11,325 bases of DNA from Candidatus Omnitrophota bacterium (GTDB lineage: Bacteria; Ratteibacteria; UBA8468; B48-G9; DSTR01). A program made the translations under genes and the position numbers. Where the stretch lies: NCBI GenBank assembly GCA_023818865.1, contig JAMWDF010000021.1:4080-15404 (forward strand), given 5' to 3'. Positions 6,198 through 11,325 of this stretch are shown here, one piece after another. Each line of letters starts with the position of its first letter. Within the stretch, counting starts at the first letter, position 1. The notes under the pieces are model-generated. The model did not search any database. It was not told the origin of the DNA and saw only the letters and a list, made by a program, of their open reading frames with translations.

Positions 6198-7621
6198 CAC
6201 CTTGGACGTAATAGGGGAAAAAGAATTACTTCCCTGATTGAGGAATTATCTGTAAGTATCATCGTCAGGCGGTCTATCCCTATACCCAGGCCGCCGGCCG
6301 GTGGCATCCCAAATTCCAGAGCAGTGACGTAGGTAAGGTCAAGTTCCTTAGGTCGGTCTGGTGTTTGCCTGCTGATCTGTTCCTCAAACCTTTCTCTCTG
6401 TTCTACTGGGTCATTCAATTCCGAATAAGCATTAGCTATTTCCAGGCCAGCAACAAAAAGCTCAAACCGCTCAGTCATCTCCGGGGAACCGGGGACACAT
6501 TTTGCCAGAGGAGAAATCGCTCGGGGATACTCAATTACAAACGTGGGTTGCACCAAAAGCGGCTGAATCTCTTTCTTGAAAATGGCATCCAGACGATCAA
6601 AATGGGTCCTTGGTAAGCCATCCTTTTCCTCTGAACTGATTGATTCTGCCTTTTCCTGCACTTGCTTTTCATCCCGCCAGTCCAATCCAAGTTGCTGAAA
6701 AGCTTCTGCCCATCTGATTCTTTTCCACGGTCGGGAGAAATTTACTCTTTCTTTCTGATAGCTGATTTCCTCAGTCCCCAACAGACTCGTCACGCAAGAA
6801 TTAATCAACTCTTCCACTAATTCCATCATTCCCTGGCAATCACTGAACGCAGAATATGCCTCCAGCATGGTAAACTCAGGATTATGCAGTGTAGAAATGC
6901 CCTCATTCCGGAAGGAGCGATTGATTTCAAAAACTTTCTCAAAGCCACCAACCAAAAGCCTTTTTAAATAGAGTTCCGGAGCAATTCTTAAATAAAGATT
7001 CAAACCCAATGTGTGATGATAGGTAACAAAGGGTCTGGCCTCCGCACCTCCGGGAAGAAGATGCATCATCGGGGTTTCTACCTCCAAAAATCCCCGAGAA
7101 GTCAAAAACTGCCGGAGTAATTCCACCAAACGACTTCTTTTCCGGAAAACATCCCGAACTTCTTGATTCATTATCAAATCTAATTCCCGGCAGCGATACC
7201 TGGTTTCCACATCCTTAAGACCATGCCACTTCTCAGGAAGGGGGCGTAAAGACTTGGCTAGAATTTTTAACGATCGGACGGCTATCGTTAACTCTCCTGT
7301 TTTTGTTCTAAAAGTATCCCCGACTGCCCCAGCAATATCCCCAATATCAAGGTTATCAAAAAACTTAGCGCTTTCTCCATCCAAGGATTCTCGTTTCACA
7401 TATAGCTGAATTTTTCCTGATTCATCTTGAAGGTCGAGAAAAGATGTCCGACCATGGCGGCGAAAAGCCATCACCCGGCCAGCTGCTGAGACATCTTTTT
7501 CTCCTTCAGTAATTTCTTTTGCCGGTGTTCGAGCGAACGCTCGGCCATATGGTTCAAGATTCTCCGCCTGGAGAAAAGTCCTGCTGGCCATTCTTTGCTG
7601 ATAAATCTCTTCCTGACTCAT
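6197..7621 (-). CDS. lysS: Lysyl-tRNA synthetase, class II
   Basis: The enzyme charges tRNA(Lys) with lysine in the cytoplasm. The 474-residue protein has an N-terminal OB-fold anticodon-binding domain at about 40-130 (VSAAGRVMAFRRHGRTSFLDLQD), then the class II core: motif 1 near FLTSRGFLEVETPMM (172-186), motif 2 at FEKVFEINRSFRNEG (227-241) followed by HNPEFTMLEAY (246-256), and motif 3 at GGLGIGIDRLTMIL (443-456). The lysine-site block NAYSELNDP is at 397-405. The chosen ATG at 7621 has a strong GGAGG six bases upstream and begins like the family (MSQEEIYQQRMASRTF). A TTG further upstream at 7645 would add eight residues but would bury the ribosome-binding site in the gene. The start lies 68 nt inside the end of the preceding CNNM gene, in another frame. 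The stop shares a base with murJ. Confidence 0.97.
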   Translation of the reverse strand: MSQEEIYQQRMASRTFLQAENLEPYGRAFARTPAKEITEGEKDVSAAGRVMAFRRHGRTSFLDLQDESGKIQLYVKRESLDGESAKFFDNLDIGDIAGAVGDTFRTKTGELTIAVRSLKILAKSLRPLPEKWHGLKDVETRYRCRELDLIMNQEVRDVFRKRSRLVELLRQFLTSRGFLEVETPMMHLLPGGAEARPFVTYHHTLGLNLYLRIAPELYLKRLLVGGFEKVFEINRSFRNEGISTLHNPEFTMLEAYSAFSDCQGMMELVEELINSCVTSLLGTEEISYQKERVNFSRPWKRIRWAEAFQQLGLDWRDEKQVQEKAESISSEEKDGLPRTHFDRLDAIFKKEIQPLLVQPTFVIEYPRAISPLAKCVPGSPEMTERFELFVAGLEIANAYSELNDPVEQRERFEEQISRQTPDRPKELDLTYVTALEFGMPPAGGLGIGIDRLTMILTDNSSIREVILFPLLRPR

Positions 7622-8897
7622 ATTTCGCCTCCGTTGGATTTCCAACTTTTTTAATCCTTACCCAGTGGATAGTCTTACTATCGGCCTCCTGGATAATAAA
7701 TTGATATCCCCGCCAGCGAAAACGTTCCCCTTTTTGAGGAAATCGTCCTAAGTAATCAAGGATAAAACCACCTAAAGTATTCACCTTTTCCCCGGAAACA
7801 CCGAGACCAAAAAACTCATTTGCTTTCTCTATCTCCAAGGCACCCTTTACCAGGCAGGAACCGTCCGGTAACCTCTGGACCTCCGGCCTCTCCTTTTTGT
7901 ATTCATCACTAATTTCACCAACAATCTCTTCAAGAAGGTCTTCCATAGTGACCAGCCCTGCGGTTCCTCCATACTCGTCAACCACGATCGCCATTTGTAT
8001 ATGACGGTGTTGCATCTCCTGAATAACCTCCCGAACAGTATTGGTCTCAGGAACGAAAAAGGCTGGTCTCATGATGTCGCGAACAACAATAGCTTGTTCC
8101 TGCTTTCGTCTTGAAAGTTCAGAAGCTAAGGCATCTTTGATGTAAACAATTCCGCTAATGTGGTCCAGGTCCTCACGATAAACAGGTAGCCGGGAATATC
8201 CCTCCCTGGCAATCACATCCAACACCTCGGCAAGAGAATCAGTCTCCTCCACCGCCACGACACTTACCCGAGGAGTCATAATCTCTCTGACCATGGTATC
8301 ACTGATCTCAAAAATTGAGTGAATCATCTCGTGTTCGCCTTTTTCAATTACTCCTTCTTCCTCACCAGCAGCAATCATCGCCCTTAAATCATCTTCTGTA
8401 ATTACCGGAAAGATAGAGGCGGCCTTTAAACCGAAGGCTGAAAGGAAAAAATCCGAAATGACAATTAGTAACCAGGTGATTGGCTTCAACAATACACAAA
8501 CAAACCGTAAAGGAACCATTACCAAAGGAGCAATCCACTCGGCATGCTTTTTGCCAAGAGTCTTGGGAATAATTTCCCCAAAAACCACCAGAAAAAATGT
8601 TACCACTCCCACTAAACCAGCCAGGTACATTCTGTGCCACAGACGATAAGAAACATCAGCCATCACCACCGATAGGGCTACATTGACAATATTATTTCCC
8701 ACCAGAATGGTGATTAACACCTGCCGGGAGTGCTGAAACCAGAAATCAAGGTTGGTAGCCTGGTATCCTTCCCGAAATTTCCGGCGATGGTATGTTCCCA
8801 GCGAAATCAAAGCTGCCTCACTGGCCGAAAAAAAGGCGGAAAGGAAAAGGAGAAAAACTATCAGCAGAAAAGCACCGCTAATTTCCGGACTGTCCAT
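7554..8897 (-). CDS. CNNM/CorC-type transporter: DUF21, two CBS, CorC_HlyC domains
   Basis: Bacterial CNNM proteins are membrane proteins tied to magnesium (and sodium) transport; older annotations call them hemolysins. Numbered from the ATG at 8897 (447 residues): a DUF21 membrane domain at about 5-165 (LLFLSAFFSASEAALISL; GEIIPKTLGKKHAEW at 107-121), a CBS pair at about 200-325 (IMTPRVSVVAV; GYSRLPVYRE; VDEYGGTAGLVTMEDLLEEIVGEI), and a CorC_HlyC domain at about 340-418. About 25 residues beyond that domain form a polar tail that overlaps lysS. A GTG at 8912 would add five residues; neither start has a good Shine-Dalgarno, so the exact start is uncertain. The start lies within the 3' end of the biotin ligase gene. 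The transported ion cannot be read from the sequence. Confidence 0.93.
   Translation of the reverse strand: MDSPEISGAFLLIVFLLFLSAFFSASEAALISLGTYHRRKFREGYQATNLDFWFQHSRQVLITILVGNNIVNVALSVVMADVSYRLWHRMYLAGLVGVVTFFLVVFGEIIPKTLGKKHAEWIAPLVMVPLRFVCVLLKPITWLLIVISDFFLSAFGLKAASIFPVITEDDLRAMIAAGEEEGVIEKGEHEMIHSIFEISDTMVREIMTPRVSVVAVEETDSLAEVLDVIAREGYSRLPVYREDLDHISGIVYIKDALASELSRRKQEQAIVVRDIMRPAFFVPETNTVREVIQEMQHRHIQMAIVVDEYGGTAGLVTMEDLLEEIVGEISDEYKKERPEVQRLPDGSCLVKGALEIEKANEFFGLGVSGEKVNTLGGFILDYLGRFPQKGERFRWRGYQFIIQEADSKTIHWVRIKKVGNPTEAKYESGRDLSAKNGQQDFSPGGES
7628..7632 (-). promoter_or_regulatory. Ribosome-binding site of lysS
   Basis: GGAGG on the minus strand with a 6-nt spacer to the ATG at 7621. 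It is the strongest Shine-Dalgarno in the window, decides the lysS start, and lies within the coding sequence of the upstream CNNM gene. Confidence 0.8.
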
Positions 8898-9480
8898 TTT
8901 CAAATAGTTCACTCCATAAATTTAGCCAGTCTCCCTCCTGCCACCGGGTACGCTTTACAAACTCTTCAAAAATTTGAATTAGCTTTTCCAGAAACGTTAG
9001 TGAAGAGATTTGTGCGCCTGTAATCTCATAAAAGGAAGTGGCTCCTGGAGGAAGAGTACTGGCCTTACTATTAAGATTAACGCCTATGCCTACAACAGAT
9101 ATTTCTCCTCGCTCCTCTACCAGAATGCCAGATATCTTTTTCTGGTTAAGAATTATATCATTGGGCCACTTCACTCGACAACCAGCCAGTCCTAACCCCT
9201 TCAGAGTTCTAACAACCGCTGCCGCAGCGACCACACTCAGATATCCAGGAGTTATCCCGGTGAAAATCCACGACAGGTAAATACCCCCTGTGGGTGAATC
9301 CCACCGCCGGCCATATCTACCCCGCCCGCCGGTTTGCTTTTCCGCCCAAACAATTCCTTGGCCTCCCTTTGTAGCTAAATCCCAGGCCACCTCCATAGTT
9401 GACTGTACCTCTCGGTAATAGTAAATGGTCGTGTCCCTGAGGGTAAATATTTTCTCTGGAGTAGCAGACACCGGGTTCAT
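8878..9480 (-). CDS. birA: Biotin-[acetyl-CoA-carboxylase] ligase, catalytic domain only
   Basis: The enzyme activates biotin as biotinyl-AMP and attaches it to the BCCP lysine of biotin enzymes. The 200-residue protein shows the adenylate-binding loop GRGRYGRRW at 52-60 after TGG, the KWPND motif at 104-108, KKISGILVE at 114-122 and GIGVNLN at 131-137. It begins directly with the catalytic domain, so it lacks the N-terminal DNA-binding domain of the E. coli BirA repressor and should not regulate transcription. It also ends just after WLNLWSELF, where ligases normally continue into a C-terminal SH3-like domain of about 45 residues. The catalytic core looks intact. The start ATG overlaps the coaX stop (ATGA), indicating coupling, and the 3' end overlaps the CNNM start by about 20 nt. 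Confidence 0.93.
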   Translation of the reverse strand: MNPVSATPEKIFTLRDTTIYYYREVQSTMEVAWDLATKGGQGIVWAEKQTGGRGRYGRRWDSPTGGIYLSWIFTGITPGYLSVVAAAAVVRTLKGLGLAGCRVKWPNDIILNQKKISGILVEERGEISVVGIGVNLNSKASTLPPGATSFYEITGAQISSLTFLEKLIQIFEEFVKRTRWQEGDWLNLWSELFENGQSGN

Positions 9481-10211
9481 TTTTCATCATCTCTCAAGAC
9501 CAGAACAATGCCCATCAAAGTAAGGTGGGGTTGGTAAATATAGCGAAAAGCAAAGAGAGGCCGATAAAAACTAGCCCCGCCACCAGTGAGAAAAACCTTG
9601 TTTATTCGGTAATGTTTTTTCAATAGACTAATTGTATGTTCAATCGCGCCGGCTAGACCATACCGAACACCGCTGGCAATGGCTTCCCGAGTATCTTTAC
9701 CTACTAAGCCCCGAAGACCCATCTCAGAGACATGAGGTAATAAAACTGCTTGGGTCAAACTGCTTAACCACAGTCTGGGACCAGGCATAATTATCCCCCC
9801 AAGAAATTCTCCTTGGGAGGAACAAACATCTACCGTAACGGCTGTGCCGATATCAGCCACTATGGAGGCGGTCTTGCTTAAATGATAGGCCGCTTTTACA
9901 TTCAGCAAGCGATCAATGCCTACCTTCTGAGGTTCCTTTACCCGCGAGAGCACCCCACAATTTTCGGGAGTAACAATCCTCACTGAATAACCTATCATCT
10001 TTTTCAGAACAGTATCAGTAACCGGTGGAACAACAGAAGCCAAACCAATCCGACTAATCCCCTTCAGAGGAATTGGCCATTTTGATCTGTTGACGAAATC
10101 TCCGGTCTTATGACTAGTCCATTTAATAAGGTTATAATTCCGAAAGAGACCCAACTTCAGGTTGGAATTACCTATATCTATCGCCAGGAATGTCCGTTGA
10201 TTTTTTGTCAT
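9477..10211 (-). CDS. coaX: Pantothenate kinase, type III
   Basis: CoaX phosphorylates pantothenate, the first step of coenzyme A synthesis, in the cytoplasm. It belongs to the ASKHA fold. Visible motifs in the 244-residue protein are the phosphate-1 loop AIDIGNSNLKLGLF (10-23), SVVPPVTDTV (59-68), GIDRL (98-102), the phosphate-2 segment ADIGTAVTVDV (119-129) and GGIIMPG (138-144). Length is close to the usual 250-260. Type III enzymes are generally not inhibited by CoA and need a monovalent cation; this is family knowledge. It is the first gene of the minus-strand block, and its last bases overlap birA. The ATG at 10211 has no clear Shine-Dalgarno; a TAAAAT hexamer begins only 12 nt upstream, which could mean a leaderless or very short leader transcript. 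Confidence 0.96.
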   Translation of the reverse strand: MTKNQRTFLAIDIGNSNLKLGLFRNYNLIKWTSHKTGDFVNRSKWPIPLKGISRIGLASVVPPVTDTVLKKMIGYSVRIVTPENCGVLSRVKEPQKVGIDRLLNVKAAYHLSKTASIVADIGTAVTVDVCSSQGEFLGGIIMPGPRLWLSSLTQAVLLPHVSEMGLRGLVGKDTREAIASGVRYGLAGAIEHTISLLKKHYRINKVFLTGGGASFYRPLFAFRYIYQPHLTLMGIVLVLRDDEK

Positions 10212-10319
10212 AACAATATTTTATCTTCAATTAACTGACCGTTCCAGTGGCCAAGTCTTTTTTATTTTGCCGAAGAATGTGTGCTATAATTCAACAACGA
10301 ACATAACAAAGAACACAAC
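10212..10319. promoter_or_regulatory. Divergent intergenic region between coaX and trpD
   Basis: This 108-nt AT-rich spacer must hold start signals for both directions. The plus-direction signal is described separately. For coaX (minus), the best hexamer I see is TAAAAT at 10223-10218, ending 6 nt before the ATG, without a convincing -35. I see no tRNA, no riboswitch-sized structure and no Trp-rich leader peptide. A short CCAGTGG dyad near 10244-10250 is too small to interpret. Confidence 0.5.
10282..10290 (+). promoter_or_regulatory. Extended -10 promoter of trpD
   Basis: TGCTATAAT at 10282-10290 combines a perfect -10 (TATAAT, 10285-10290) with the extended TGn motif. The region at -35 is T-rich but has no TTGACA, which is normal for extended -10 promoters. 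The predicted transcript would start near 10297, giving a leader of only about 23 nt, too short for trp attenuation or a T-box. Confidence 0.6.
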
Positions 10320-11325
10320 ATGAAAGAAATTTTGGCAAGACTCCTCGCAAAGCAACACCTGACAGAAAAAGAAAGCTATTCTGCTTTCGGAGCCATTTTA
10401 GAAGAAAAGGTTTCCCCAATCCAAACAGCAGCCTTTTTGGCTCTGCTTCGAGCGAAAGGGGAAAACTCCGAGGAGATTAGCGGCGCGGCAAAATTGCTTC
10501 GGGATAAGGCACTGAAAATTAGGATTTCGTCCCCTGTGGTCGTAGACACTTGTGGAACAGGAGGTGATGCCTCTGGCAGCTTTAATGTTTCCACCGCCGC
10601 GGCGATTGTAGCCTCCGGTTGTGGACTGAAGGTAGCTAAACACGGAAATCGCGCTATTTCTAGCCTGTGCGGAAGTGCCGATGTCCTGGAAGCTCTTGGT
10701 TATCCGCTGGAGGCTTCTCCGGAAAAGATTGCTAAAGCGCTGAGTAAATTCGGTTTTGCTTTTCTCTTTGCTCCATTTTTCCACCGGGCAATGAAATCAG
10801 TGGCTCCAGTGAGGAAAGACCTCGGTTTTCGGACCATCTTCAACTTAATTGGTCCTTTATGTAATCCTGCTGGGGCCAATGTGCAGATTATGGGTGTCGG
10901 GGACCCCGCTCTACTTGAAACTATTTCCCAGGTTTTTCAAAAACTGGGTATCCGGGGTTATGTCTTCTGGGGTGAAGATGGTCTAGATGAGATTACCCTG
11001 ACAGGAAGAACCTTCATGGTGGAGGTGAAAGGTAATCGTCTGAGAAAATTAGAGGTTTTTCCTGAAACTTTTGGACTGAAGCGCTGTCGAAAGGAAGAGC
11101 TGAAAGGGGGAACACCAGAAGAAAACGCTGAGATCATTAAGGGGGTTGCCTCCGGAAAGATTCACGGGGCCTACCGGAACATTGTCGCCATCAACGTAGC
11201 TACCTTGTTAAAAGCCTGCGGAAAGGTGAAGAACTTCCGGGAAGGGGTTGCTCTGGTTAACCAAGTTCTTGATAAAGGAATTCCATGGGCCATATTTCAG
11301 TCAGTAACCGAATTCCTCCGTTGCT
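10320..11325 (+). CDS. trpD: Anthranilate phosphoribosyltransferase, 3' end beyond window
   Basis: TrpD transfers the phosphoribosyl group of PRPP to anthranilate, the second committed step of tryptophan synthesis. The 335 visible residues cover nearly the whole family length. Motifs are CGTGGDASGSFNVST at 78-92 (PRPP-binding glycine loop), KHGNRAISSLCGSADVLEALG at 107-127, the anthranilate-site stretch APVRKDLGFRTIFNLIGPLCNP at 162-183, and the Mg-binding GEDGLDEI at 218-225. The usual His before that motif (VHG) is Trp here (FWG). The reading frame ends within a few residues of the expected C-terminus. The ATG at 10320 has no Shine-Dalgarno; the leader is A- and C-rich. It is the only plus-strand gene and is not joined to other trp genes inside the window; they may follow to the right. 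Confidence 0.96.
   Translation, partial: MKEILARLLAKQHLTEKESYSAFGAILEEKVSPIQTAAFLALLRAKGENSEEISGAAKLLRDKALKIRISSPVVVDTCGTGGDASGSFNVSTAAAIVASGCGLKVAKHGNRAISSLCGSADVLEALGYPLEASPEKIAKALSKFGFAFLFAPFFHRAMKSVAPVRKDLGFRTIFNLIGPLCNPAGANVQIMGVGDPALLETISQVFQKLGIRGYVFWGEDGLDEITLTGRTFMVEVKGNRLRKLEVFPETFGLKRCRKEELKGGTPEENAEIIKGVASGKIHGAYRNIVAINVATLLKACGKVKNFREGVALVNQVLDKGIPWAIFQSVTEFLRC

Noticed and set aside
10376..10784. Minus-strand frames opposite trpD
   Set aside because: trpD motifs on the plus strand explain this region fully.
1..11325. Search for a new multi-gene system (defence, secretion, mobile element, CRISPR, biosynthetic cluster)
   Set aside because: Every sizeable open frame that makes sense is a known core family, with no transposase, integrase, repeat array, tRNA or attachment-site signature.

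Overview
The window is a mid-GC bacterial chromosome segment of housekeeping genes. Ten genes lie head to tail on the minus strand (reading from 10211 down to 1), and one gene, trpD, runs the other way from 10320 off the right end. In minus-strand transcription order the genes are: coaX (type III pantothenate kinase), a minimal biotin-protein ligase, a CNNM/CorC-type membrane protein with CBS domains, lysS, murJ, a small site-2 protease (M50), a DUF1844 protein, uvrC, obgE and prfB. Spacing is tight: coaX/birA overlap by 4 nt, birA/CNNM by about 20 nt, CNNM/lysS by 68 nt, lysS/murJ by 1 nt and obgE/prfB by 4 nt. This is an operon-like block with coupled translation. Small gaps sit before the DUF1844 gene (55 nt) and before obgE (100 nt); the second holds a plausible internal promoter. 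No stretch above about 110 nt lacks a gene.

The genes serve cofactor supply (CoA, protein biotinylation), translation (LysRS, RF2, and Obg in ribosome assembly), cell envelope work (lipid II flipping, membrane proteolysis, ion transport), DNA repair and tryptophan synthesis. They share no single pathway. I cannot name the organism. The DUF1844 protein beside core genes, the shortened UvrC and the dense packing would fit an uncultivated or deep-branching bacterial lineage, but that is inference.

The most important caveat is at the left edge. The RF2 homology of prfB stops exactly at a GAATTC (EcoRI) site at 86-91, about a dozen residues before the protein should end. The outer 85 bases are about 66% GC, against about 51% in the next 85. 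This looks like a cloning or assembly chimera, so bases 1-85 should not be trusted as part of this genome. GAATTC occurs again only at 11278 and 11310, at the extreme right end.

I found no convincing new multi-gene system. The points worth a second look are gene-level: an RF2 gene without the programmed frameshift, a UvrC lacking the usual region between its UVR and endonuclease domains, a biotin ligase without its C-terminal domain, the long CNNM/lysS overlap, and two small regulatory-looking intergenic regions.
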